NCBI GenBank assembly: GCA_003332265.1
Contig: QPGA01000027.1
Location: forward strand, 3,551-41,990
DNA from: Candidatus Accumulibacter meliphilus
GTDB lineage: Bacteria > Pseudomonadota > Gammaproteobacteria > Burkholderiales > Rhodocyclaceae
Length of the DNA: 38,440 nucleotides
Reading direction: 5' to 3'
Shown here: positions 27,548-35,388 of the stretch, piece after piece
Layout: each line of letters begins with the position of its first letter
How positions within the stretch are numbered: position 1 is the first letter of the stretch
The notes under the pieces: model-generated
What the model saw: the letters and a program-made list of their open reading frames with translations, nothing else
Told to the model about the DNA's origin: nothing
Databases searched by the model: none
Program-made: the position numbers and the translations under genes

Positions 27548-27780
27548 CAAAGACTCTCGTCGCGCATTTCCCGCAGAAGTTCTGCACTCGATTTTCGCCA
27601 GTGCGGCATGTGACTGCGAAACTCGGCGAGAGACTTGATCGGCTGTTTGGGCTTCTCGACGGAGGAGATACGAGCAACAGCCTGGCCCCGGCGGGTGATG
27701 ATGACTTCCTCGCCAGCCTCGACCTGGTCGAGCAAGCGGCTCAAGTGGGTCTTTGCGTCAGCCAGTGTGACCGTAGTCAT
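27547..27780 (-). CDS. Phd/YefM-type antitoxin, second module
   Basis: A 77-residue antitoxin beginning MTTVTLADAKTHLSRLLDQVEAGEEVIITRRGQAVARI, a Phd/YefM N-domain. The C-terminal part is IKSLAEFRSHMPHWRKSSAELLREMRDESL. The ATG at 27780 follows AGGAG with 7-nt spacing, so I use it in preference to starts further upstream. It is similar to the antitoxin at 26582 in the DNA-binding half and different in the toxin-binding half, so the two modules may not cross-neutralise. Confidence 0.9.
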   Translation of the reverse strand: MTTVTLADAKTHLSRLLDQVEAGEEVIITRRGQAVARISSVEKPKQPIKSLAEFRSHMPHWRKSSAELLREMRDESL

Positions 27781-28169
27781 TGCATTGCTCCTGCTGGTCA
27801 TGTAGTTGGTCACATAATAGCGCCAATCCACGTCGCGGCACGCAAACGTGGATCGCCGCGCCGCAGACCGTCGCAGTGGTTTCGTCCGCCGTCGTCAGCA
27901 AGCAGTCCTCACGCTGCACCGATCGTCGCCTGCAACGCGCGCGCACGTGCGCCAGACTGCCTATGTCGTCAAGACGCTGCGCAACCGGCCAGCGCTGCTC
28001 GATCGAGTGAGGGCGCTTGCCGCCGCTGTCCACTTGCCGATCAGTGCCGACCTGCAGGCGACGCCGGCGCTGCCGGCTGATCGGCTATAATCCCGCCCTT
28101 TCACTGCCTTGCCGTGAGCCGCCTGCGCAGTTCACCCCAATACAGAAATCGAGTCGCGAGTCGCATTCA
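27781..28169. other. Divergent intergenic region between antitoxin and mfd
   Basis: 389 nt with no convincing gene; open frames here have no recognisable protein. It contains the likely mfd promoter near 28084 and must hold the antitoxin promoter on the other strand. Confidence 0.5.
28084..28089 (+). promoter_or_regulatory. Probable -10 box for mfd
   Basis: A perfect TATAAT lies 81 nt before the chosen mfd start. The -35 region 17 nt upstream (GCCGGC) is poor, so the call rests mainly on the -10 match in otherwise GC-rich DNA. Confidence 0.45.
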
Positions 28170-31100
28170 TTGTCCTTACCGCTTTCCCGCTCGCCGCTGC
28201 CCAAAGTTGGCGAAAAGCTTCAGTTTCCCTCCTTTGCCGGCTCGGCCGACGCCCTGCTGATCGCCCGGGCGGCCACTGCCGCCGGCCCCGGGCAGCGCAT
28301 GCTCGCGGTACTCACGGCCAGCGCCACCGATGCGCAGCGCCTGCTCGTGGAAATCCCGTGGTTCGCTCCCGATCTGCGCATCCGCTTGCTGCCGGACTGG
28401 GAAACGCTGCCGTACGACAGTTTCTCGCCGCATCACGATCTGGTTTCCGAGCGTCTGGCGACGCTCTATGCAGCCATGCGCGGCGAGTGCGACGTGCTGC
28501 TGGTTCCTGCCGGAACGGCGGTCTACCGCCTCACTCCGCCGGCCTATCTGGCCGCTTACACCTTCTTTATCAAACAGGGCGAGCAACTCGACGCCGAGCC
28601 ATTCCGCGCGCAGCTGACGCTGGCCGGCTACGCGCACGTCACGCAGGTCGTGGCGCCGGGCGAATACTCGATCCGCGGCGGCATCGTCGATCTCTTCCCG
28701 ATGGGCTCGCAACTGCCGTACCGGCTGGATCTCTTCGACAACGAGATAGAAAGCATCAAGACTTTCGACGTCGACACGCAGCGCACGCTTTACCCGGTCC
28801 CGGAAATTCGCCTGCTGCCGGCGCGCGAGTTTCCCCTCGACGAAAAGGGCCGCACGCGTTTCCGGCAGCGTTTCCGGGAAATGTTCGAAGGAGACCCCGG
28901 TAAGTCACGGATTTACAAGGATGTCTCGAACGGCGTTGCGGCGGCCGGCATCGAATACTGGCTGCCGCTGTTCTTTGAAGAAACGGCCAGCCTTTTCGAC
29001 TACCTGCCCAGGGAGACGGTCCTCGTCCTACACAAGGACGTGCCCGAGGCGATCCGTGCCTTCTGGCGCGAGGCGCAGTCACGCTACGACATGCTCTCCG
29101 GCGATCGCAGCCACCCGCTGCTACGGCCGGCAGAGCTCTTCCTCGCCGAGGAACAATTCTTTGTCGCCGCCAAATCCTACGCCCGCGTGAACCTCGCCGC
29201 CGGCACGGACGGGCCCGCACAAAAACTGCCACCGCTGGCCGTCGACCGCCGCGCCGCGGACCCGCTGCACGTGCTGAAGAGCTTCATCGAGCACTTCCCG
29301 GGCCGCGTGCTGCTGCTCGCCGAAACCGCCGGACGCCGCGAAACGCTGAGCGAGCTGTTGGCAGACTACGCTCTGGCGCCGAGCGCGAGCAGCGACCTGG
29401 CCGCCTTCCTGGCCGCCGACAGCAAGCTCGCCCTGGCCGTGGCGCCACTGCACGACGGTTTCCAACTCGCGCAACTGGCGATCATCACCGAAGCCGAGCT
29501 CTACGCCGACAGTCCATCACGACGCGCCCGCCACGCGGCGCAACGCAAGGCGACGGTCGACAACTGGCTGCGCGACCTCACCGAGCTGAAAGTCGGTTCG
29601 CCGGTGGTCCATGAGCAGCATGGCATCGCCCGCTACCAGGGTCTGATTCACCTCGACCTCGGTGAAGGCGAGATGGAGTTCCTCGAACTCCACTACGCCG
29701 GCGACGCCAAGCTCTATGTGCCGGTGGCGCAACTGCACGTCATCTCGCGTTATTCGGGCGCCGACCCCGACGCGGCACCGCTGCACGCACTCGGCTCACC
29801 GCAATGGGAAAAAGCGAAACGGCGCGCGGCGCTGCAGGCCCGCGACACGGCCGCCGAGTTGCTCGCGCTGTACGCCCTGCGCGCCGCACGCCAGGGGCAC
29901 GCCTGCGAGTTCAAGACGCACGATCACGACGCCTTTGCCGACGGCTTCGGTTTTGAAGAGACCGCCGACCAGGCAACGGCGATCGCGGCGGTGATCGAAG
30001 ACATGAAATCCGGCCGGCCGATGGATCGCCTGGTCTGCGGTGACGTCGGCTTCGGCAAGACCGAAGTCGCCTTGCGCGCCGTCTTCTGTGCCGTCGCCGG
30101 CGGTCGCCAGGCGGCAATCCTCTGCCCGACCACCCTGCTCTGCGAGCAGCACTTCCAGACTTTCAACGACCGCTTTGCCGACTGGCCGGTAAGAATCGCC
30201 GAGCTCTCCCGCTTCAAGACCAATGCCGAAGTGGCGCAGGCGCTGCGCGAACTGGCCGAGGGCAAGCTCGACATCGTCATCGGGACGCACCGCCTGTTGC
30301 AGAAAGACGTCAGGTTCAGCCGTCTCGGGCTGGTGGTCATCGACGAGGAGCACCGCTTCGGGGTCCGCCAGAAAGAGGCGCTGAAGGCGCTACGCGCCGA
30401 AGTCGACGTGCTGACGCTGACCGCGACGCCGATCCCGCGCACCCTGGCGATGTCGCTCGAAGGCCTGCGCGACTTCTCGGTCATCGCCACCGCGCCACAG
30501 AAGCGCCTGGCGATCAAGACTTTCGTCACCCGCTTCTCGGACGGCATCATCCGCGAGGCGCTGCTGCGCGAATTCAAACGCGGTGGCCAGGTGTATTTCC
30601 TGCACAACGAAGTGAACACCATCGAGAACATGCGCAGCAAGCTCGAAAAGCTGCTGCCCGAAGCACGCATCGTCGTTGGCCACGGCCAGATGAAAGAGCG
30701 TGAGCTGGAGCGCGTAATGCGCGACTTCACACAACAACGCGTCAACGTCCTGCTGTGCACGACGATCATCGAAACCGGCATCGACAACCCGCACGCCAAC
30801 ACCATCGTCATCAACCGCGCCGACAAGTTCGGGCTGGCGCAATTGCATCAGTTGCGCGGTCGCGTCGGCCGCTCGCACCACCAGGCCTATGCCTACCTGC
30901 TGACGCACGACGATGCAGCGCTCAACAAGCAGGCCAGGCAGCGCCTGGAGGCGATCCAGATGATGGATGAACTGGGCGCCGGTTTCTACCTGGCGATGCA
31001 CGACCTGGAAATCCGCGGCGCCGGAGAAGTTCTCGGCGACAACCAGTCGGGAGAAATGCAGGAAGTCGGCTTCAATATGTTCACCGAGATGCTCAACCGC

Positions 31101-31601
31101 GCCGTCGCGGCGCTCAAACAGGGCAAGGAACCAGACCTGTTGCAGCCGCTGGCGATCGCTACCGAGATCAACCTGCACACCCCGGCGCTGCTGCCCAACG
31201 ACTACGCGCCCGACGTCCAGCAGCGACTGGCGCTCTACAAGAGGCTGGCCAACTGCACGACCGGCGACGATATCGCCGATCTGCAGGAAGAACTGGTCGA
31301 TCGTTTTGGCGAGCTACCAGCGCAGGCCCGTGCCCTGCTCGACAGCCACCGCCTACGCCTGCTCTGCAAGCCGCTCGGGGTGAGCAAGCTCGACGCCACT
31401 GGCGAACAGATCGTCGTGCAATTCGAAGCCGAACCGCCGATCGACCCGATGTGCATCATCAATCTGATCCAGAGGGACCGCAACTACCGTCTCGCCGGGC
31501 CCGATAAACTGCTCCTCAAGCGCCACTGCCCAGCGCTTGCCGACCGCGTTGCCGCAGTCAAGGACATGATTCATCAACTTACCCGTCTGCCAAAACCATG
31601 A
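28170..31601 (+). CDS. mfd: Transcription-repair coupling factor
   Basis: Mfd removes RNA polymerase stalled at DNA damage and recruits UvrA. The 1143-residue protein has all modules: the UvrB-like N-terminus (DWETLPYDSFSPHHDL, GEYSIRGGIVDLFPMGSQLPYRLDLF), and the polymerase-interacting domain (GSPVVHEQHGIARYQGL). Next come the helicase motifs with Walker A GDVGFGKTE, the DEEH box VVIDEEHRFG, TATPIPRTLAMSL and QLRGRVGRS. A C-terminal TRCF domain ends the protein. I chose TTG 28170, giving MSLPLSRSPLPKVGEKL, the usual length and beginning; no nearby ATG or GTG in frame fits. The stop overlaps the next gene (ATGA). Confidence 0.96.
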   Translation: MSLPLSRSPLPKVGEKLQFPSFAGSADALLIARAATAAGPGQRMLAVLTASATDAQRLLVEIPWFAPDLRIRLLPDWETLPYDSFSPHHDLVSERLATLYAAMRGECDVLLVPAGTAVYRLTPPAYLAAYTFFIKQGEQLDAEPFRAQLTLAGYAHVTQVVAPGEYSIRGGIVDLFPMGSQLPYRLDLFDNEIESIKTFDVDTQRTLYPVPEIRLLPAREFPLDEKGRTRFRQRFREMFEGDPGKSRIYKDVSNGVAAAGIEYWLPLFFEETASLFDYLPRETVLVLHKDVPEAIRAFWREAQSRYDMLSGDRSHPLLRPAELFLAEEQFFVAAKSYARVNLAAGTDGPAQKLPPLAVDRRAADPLHVLKSFIEHFPGRVLLLAETAGRRETLSELLADYALAPSASSDLAAFLAADSKLALAVAPLHDGFQLAQLAIITEAELYADSPSRRARHAAQRKATVDNWLRDLTELKVGSPVVHEQHGIARYQGLIHLDLGEGEMEFLELHYAGDAKLYVPVAQLHVISRYSGADPDAAPLHALGSPQWEKAKRRAALQARDTAAELLALYALRAARQGHACEFKTHDHDAFADGFGFEETADQATAIAAVIEDMKSGRPMDRLVCGDVGFGKTEVALRAVFCAVAGGRQAAILCPTTLLCEQHFQTFNDRFADWPVRIAELSRFKTNAEVAQALRELAEGKLDIVIGTHRLLQKDVRFSRLGLVVIDEEHRFGVRQKEALKALRAEVDVLTLTATPIPRTLAMSLEGLRDFSVIATAPQKRLAIKTFVTRFSDGIIREALLREFKRGGQVYFLHNEVNTIENMRSKLEKLLPEARIVVGHGQMKERELERVMRDFTQQRVNVLLCTTIIETGIDNPHANTIVINRADKFGLAQLHQLRGRVGRSHHQAYAYLLTHDDAALNKQARQRLEAIQMMDELGAGFYLAMHDLEIRGAGEVLGDNQSGEMQEVGFNMFTEMLNRAVAALKQGKEPDLLQPLAIATEINLHTPALLPNDYAPDVQQRLALYKRLANCTTGDDIADLQEELVDRFGELPAQARALLDSHRLRLLCKPLGVSKLDATGEQIVVQFEAEPPIDPMCIINLIQRDRNYRLAGPDKLLLKRHCPALADRVAAVKDMIHQLTRLPKP

Positions 31602-32671
31602 CCCATTTCGACATTGACAACATCAACGTCAGCGCCTTTGACGCCATGCCTTCCCCCGAGGAAATCCACGCCCGCCTGCCGCTTTCGCCGACCGCCGCTG
31701 GCCTGGTGATGAACGGCCGCGAGGTCCTGCGCAATATCCTCGACCGCCGTGACCGCCGCCTGTTTGTCGTCCTCGGCCCCTGTTCCATCCATGACCCGAT
31801 CGCCGGCCTTGATTACGCGCGCCGCCTGAAGGCGCTGGCTGACGAGGTCAGCGAGTCGCTGTACCTGGTGATGCGCGTCTACTTCGAAAAACCGCGCACC
31901 ACGACCGGCTGGAAAGGCTATATCAATGACCCGGACATGGACGATTCCTTCCGCGTCGATCAGGGGATGCAGAAAGCCCGCGAGTTCCTGCTCGAGATCG
32001 CCGAAATCGGCCTGCCCGCCGGTACCGAGGCCCTCGACCCGATCTCGCCGCAGTACCTCGGCGATCTGATCGCCTGGACGGCCATCGGCGCACGCACCAC
32101 CGAGTCGCAGACGCACCGCGAGATCTCGTCCGGCCTGTCCACTCCGGTGGGCTTCAAGAACGGCACCAACGGCGACGTCGCCATTGCCATCAACGCCATC
32201 CTTTCCGCCTCACGGCCGCACAGTTTCCTGGGTATCAACGGCCAGGGGCGCACGTCGATCGTGCGTACACGGGGCAATGGTTACGGGCACCTGGTCCTGC
32301 GCGGTGGCGACGGTCGCCCGAACTACGATACGGTCAGCGTGCAGATGGCCGAACAGGCGCTGCTCAAGGCCGGCTTGCCGAGCAATATCGTCATCGACTG
32401 CTCGCACGCCAACAGCTACAAGAAGCCCGAGTTGCAACCGCTGGTGATGGCCGATGTGGTCAACCAGGTGCGCCTGGGCAACCAGTCGCTGGTCGGCATG
32501 ATGGTCGAGTCGAACCTCGCCGCCGGCAACCAGGCGATCCCCGAAAACCTGTCACAGCTGAAGTACGGCTGCTCGGTCACCGACGCCTGTGTCGACTGGG
32601 AGAGTACCGAAAAAATGATCCGCGACGCCGCCCGCCTGCTGCGTGAGGTTCTGCCGACACGAGGCAACTGA
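31598..32671 (+). CDS. aroG: 3-deoxy-7-phosphoheptulonate (DAHP) synthase, class I
   Basis: This enzyme condenses phosphoenolpyruvate with erythrose 4-phosphate, the entry step to aromatic amino acids. The 357-residue protein has the class I-alpha motifs: VVLGPCSIHDP, MRVYFEKPRTTTGWKG, GTEALDPISPQYL, GFKNGTNGD, the metal and substrate loop DCSHANSYKKP, and GMMVESNLAAGNQ. The segment SFLGINGQGRTSIV is nearer to Tyr-sensitive (AroF) than Phe-sensitive enzymes, so the isozyme label is uncertain. The 4-nt overlap with mfd means shared transcription and coupled translation. Confidence 0.95.
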   Translation: MTHFDIDNINVSAFDAMPSPEEIHARLPLSPTAAGLVMNGREVLRNILDRRDRRLFVVLGPCSIHDPIAGLDYARRLKALADEVSESLYLVMRVYFEKPRTTTGWKGYINDPDMDDSFRVDQGMQKAREFLLEIAEIGLPAGTEALDPISPQYLGDLIAWTAIGARTTESQTHREISSGLSTPVGFKNGTNGDVAIAINAILSASRPHSFLGINGQGRTSIVRTRGNGYGHLVLRGGDGRPNYDTVSVQMAEQALLKAGLPSNIVIDCSHANSYKKPELQPLVMADVVNQVRLGNQSLVGMMVESNLAAGNQAIPENLSQLKYGCSVTDACVDWESTEKMIRDAARLLREVLPTRGN

Positions 32672-32700
32672 GCTCGCAACCAACAAGCGGGCGTTCTCGT

Positions 32701-34433
32701 CTAAGCCTGCGGCGCGACGCCGGATTCCTCGTCCGAGGAAACGACCTCGCGCTCGAAGGCCTGGGTTGCCTGCTTGACGGAAACGTAAAAGTCCGCCCCA
32801 CCAATTTCCTCGGATAGACCGACCTTGGCGAGTTCTTCCCGGAACGGCCGCGGCGCATCGGCGATCTTGACGTCAACGCCCCTGGCAACCAGTTCCCGAT
32901 GCAGTTCCACAAAGCGCTGCGCCGCCGTGACGTCCATGTCGTGGATCGCCTGCGCATCGATGACCAGCCACTTGACCGGCGGCTCCGCCTCGTCAACGAG
33001 CGCCCGCAGACGGTTCACGACGTGCCTGGCGTTGGCAAAGATCAGCGGCGCGTAAAGGCGATAGACCAGCACGCCCGGCACGCTCTCCGCTTCCTCGTCC
33101 TCGAGACAGTCGTGGAATTTGCCGTCGCTGCGCAGGCGGCGGAGCACCGCGTCACGGGGGCGAGAAACCTCGACCAGCACCGTGGTCAGCGACAGCAGCA
33201 GACCGAGAATGATGCCCGGCACGACACCCGCCAGCAGGATCGCTACGGTTACGCCCAAGGCAATGCCGCACTCGACACGATCGATCTTGTACAACCCCTT
33301 GAGCGACGCCAATTCCACCATGCCGATGGCGGTTACGATCAGGATCGCACCCAGGGCCACTTTCGGCAGCAGCGCGATCAGACCGGTGAGGAAGAACAGG
33401 AACAGGAGCAGCCCCCGGCCAGAATCAGTTGCGCAAGCTGCGTCTTGCCGCCAGACGAATCGACGATCGAAGTCCGTGACTGGCTGGCCGAAACGGGAAA
33501 GCCCTGCCACAGCCCGGCCAGTATGTTCGCCGAGCCAAGGGCAACCAGTTCGCGGTTCGGGTTCACTTCGTAGCCGTTCTTTTCGGCAAAGGTCTGCGCC
33601 AGAAGAATGCCGTCTGAAAATGCCAGGAAAGCAATCGCCACGGCAGCCGGGGCAAGTGCCGCGACATCGGACCACTCCGGAATCGGAATCGTCAGCTGCG
33701 GAAATCCCGAAGGCACCTCTCCGACCAGAGCGATGCCGTGGCTGCCCAGATCAAGGAAGAAGGTGGCAAGGATCGCCACTGCACAGACCGCCAGCGCGCC
33801 AGGCACGCGCGGCAGCCAGCGCGCCAGGGCAACCAGCATGGCCACCAGCAGCACCCCGAAAAAGAAAGTCGCCAGATGCGTCTGAGGCAATTTCTGGAAC
33901 ACCGTATACACAATCTGGAAGAATTCTTCACCCTCGGTCTTGATGCCGAACATCTTGCCGAGCTGCGTGGCGATGAGCACCAGCGAAGCACCGTTCAAGT
34001 AGCCGATCAGGACTGGTCGGGACAGCAGGTCGGCAATCACGCCCAGCTTCAAGCGCGCGGCGAGCAACAACACGATACCCGACAGGATGCTGAGCACCGC
34101 CGCCAGAACGACCATGCGTGCCGGATCTCCACCCGACAGCGGCAGGATCGCCGACCCGGCGAGCAGGCCGATCGCCGCATCCGGTCCGGCGATGACGTGC
34201 CGTGAACTGGAAAAGAGCGCGTAGCCTATCGCCGCTGCCAGCGCCGCGTACAAGCCGGTAATCGCCGGCAGGTGTACCAGCTCGGCATAGGCAATCACCG
34301 ACGGGATCGAAACGATACAAGCGGAAAGCCCGGCAATTGAATCCTTGCCCAGCCAGGCCAGTCGGTAGCCTCGCAGTGTCGCGATCAGGGGCAGGCCAGA
34401 TCCCAGGAAGGAGAAGAGAGTGCCAACTTTCAT
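32701..34433 (-). pseudogene. SulP-family anion transporter with STAS domain, frameshifted
   Basis: Two overlapping frames together give one SulP (SLC26-like) transporter. The N-terminal frame starts at ATG 34433 and covers about 340 residues of membrane domain (KDSIAGLSACIVSIPSVIAYAEL, GLYAALAAAIGYALFSSSRHVIAGPDAAIG, NPNRELVALGSANILAGLWQGFPVSASQSRTSI). It runs out of frame after LAQLILAGG. The -1 frame then continues naturally with GLLLFLFFLTGLIALLPKVALGAIL, more membrane helices and a STAS domain (VIDAQAIHDMDVTAAQRF). One extra G in the C/G run at 33412-33416 would restore one open frame of about 577 residues. Either a recent loss or a sequencing error; no other damage is seen. The substrate is probably sulfate or bicarbonate. 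Confidence 0.88.
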
Positions 34434-34623
34434 GTCTGAGTCCCCTGAAAGAAAGAGATGTAACGACAATATACCGCGATTCGTCCGCGTTCCGGCAAGT
34501 GTTGGCCAGGGGAAAAGCGGCATTGGCGACGCATCGCACCACAAGCAAGACTGCTGCTGGCTTGCGGGCCACGGTCGCGATGGACCGGATCAGGCACGGC
34601 AAGCCTGTCGACCCGTGAAATGA

Positions 34624-34647
34624 CGGTGGGGGCCGAAGCCCCCACCG
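34624..34647 (-). terminator. Strong hairpin ending the tmRNA gene
   Basis: A 10-bp perfect GC-rich stem with a TTCG tetraloop on the minus strand (arms 34624-34633 and 34638-34647). It comes directly after the tmRNA coding piece. The following sequence, GTCATTTC, has only a short T-run, so it may be a terminator or a stable 3'-end structure. Confidence 0.6.
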
Positions 34648-34648
34648 A

Positions 34649-34807
34649 TAGCCATTCTGTTTATTGGACGGCTACGTCCTCAGCAGGCCTTAAGCGGCCA
34701 GTGCGAAACGCTCATCATTGGCGTTTGTGGTTTTGCGCGGATTACGTCCGTCGCCTCTCGGGCCGCCTGCTCGCCATCTGTCACCCTGTCGAAACCGGTG
34801 CACCCCC
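34649..34807 (-). ncRNA. ssrA: Permuted tmRNA, coding piece (5' domain with tag reading frame)
   Basis: On the minus strand the piece starts at 34807 with GGGGGTGCACCGGTTTCGACAGGG, the tmRNA 5' end with acceptor strand and D-loop-like segment. The tag frame at 34722-34690 encodes ANDERFALAA and a TAA stop, a typical betaproteobacterial proteolysis tag. After it, GGAC-GTAGCC-GTCC with downstream GGCTA can form a pseudoknot. The 5' strand lies downstream of the 3' acceptor strand, so the gene is circularly permuted and the mature tmRNA must be two RNAs held by base pairing. tmRNA frees stalled ribosomes and tags the nascent chain. The 3' end is approximate. Confidence 0.92.
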
Positions 34808-34811
34808 GCAG

Positions 34812-34890
34812 TGGTGGAGGTGGCGGGAATCGAACCCGCGTCCAGAACGCTTCCGGTTTGCCGGAATTACGACCATGGAAGGCATTATGG
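34812..34890 (-). ncRNA. ssrA: Permuted tmRNA, acceptor piece (3' domain with CCA)
   Basis: On the minus strand this piece ends at 34812 with the T-arm GCGGGTTCGATTCCCGC and the 3' strand CACCTCCACCA. CACCTCC pairs with the GGGGGTG at the start of the coding piece, giving a 7-bp acceptor stem with G-U at the third pair, the alanine identity element. Only four nt (34808-34811) separate the two ends, and these would be removed on maturation. Upstream is a hairpin TTCCGG-CAAA-CCGGAA (about 34851-34866). The 5' boundary is a guess. This is not a tRNA, as no anticodon arm is present. Confidence 0.88.
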
Positions 34891-34910
34891 GTGCAGCGCC
34901 GCGGGAATAC

Positions 34911-34933
34911 AAGGTCGCAAGGTCGCAAGGTCG
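34911..34933. repeat. 8-bp tandem repeat, three units
   Basis: AAGGTCGC occurs at 34911 and 34919, then AAGGTCG at 34927. It sits between the fliE stop and the tmRNA acceptor piece, where the tmRNA promoter should be, so unit number could change promoter spacing. Confidence 0.8.
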
Positions 34934-34994
34934 AAAATCCGCCAGCTCTCGACAGGGCCACGACAGCGGCGTCGCGGCCGATCGATCGAGCCGA

Positions 34995-35315
34995 CTAGAC
35001 CTGCATGTTCATGACGTCCTGGTAGGCGGAGACGAGTTTATTGCGCACCTGGATCATTTCCTGGAACGAAAGGCTGGCCGTTTGCAGCGCGATCATTACT
35101 TCGTGCAGGTTCTCGGTGCTGTTGCCGGCGGCAAAATTTGCCGCCATGGCTTCCGCCTGTTGCTGCGTCTGACTGACCTGGGCGATCGAATTCTGCAACA
35201 CCTGCGCGAAGTCGGCCCCTGCTGCAGGGCTCTGCGCCTCGGCAACACGACCAGCCGCGGTCGCAGACGTTGCCTGCAATACACTCAACATTTGCTCGAT
35301 ACCCCTGCTGTCCAT
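34995..35315 (-). CDS. fliE: Flagellar hook-basal body protein FliE
   Basis: FliE joins the MS ring (FliF) to the proximal rod. The 106-residue product has the conserved end ENLHEVMIALQTASLSFQEMIQVRNKLVSAYQDVMNMQV. The ATG at 35315 has GGAG six nt upstream; an in-frame TTG four codons earlier is less likely. A sigma-54 promoter lies just upstream. In many proteobacteria fliE and fliF are neighbours in one operon; here fliE is on the other side of the FleSR-like genes and on the opposite strand from fliF. Confidence 0.96.
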   Translation of the reverse strand: MDSRGIEQMLSVLQATSATAAGRVAEAQSPAAGADFAQVLQNSIAQVSQTQQQAEAMAANFAAGNSTENLHEVMIALQTASLSFQEMIQVRNKLVSAYQDVMNMQV

Positions 35316-35346
35316 TCTCTTCTCCAAGTACTGCCTGATTTAGTGC

Positions 35347-35362
35347 AGCAAGACTCATGCCT
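35347..35362 (-). promoter_or_regulatory. Sigma-54 (-24/-12) promoter of fliE
   Basis: On the minus strand AGGCATGAGTCTTGCT matches the consensus TGGCACGN4TTGCW at all but two defined positions, with the required 10-nt gap between GG and GC. The expected start of transcription is near 35337, about 20 nt before the fliE start codon. Confidence 0.75.
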
Positions 35363-35388
35363 GATTTTCACTCGGTTTGATCAGAGGA

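Noticed and set aside
33378-33424. Programmed ribosomal frameshift in the SulP gene
   Set aside because: No slippery heptamer of known type and no reason in this family for a frameshift; a lost base in a G run explains it better.
34812-34850. A tRNA on the minus strand, suggested by the T-arm and CCA
   Set aside because: There is no anticodon or D arm in the right place; the acceptor strand pairs with the tmRNA 5' end, and a tag frame is present.
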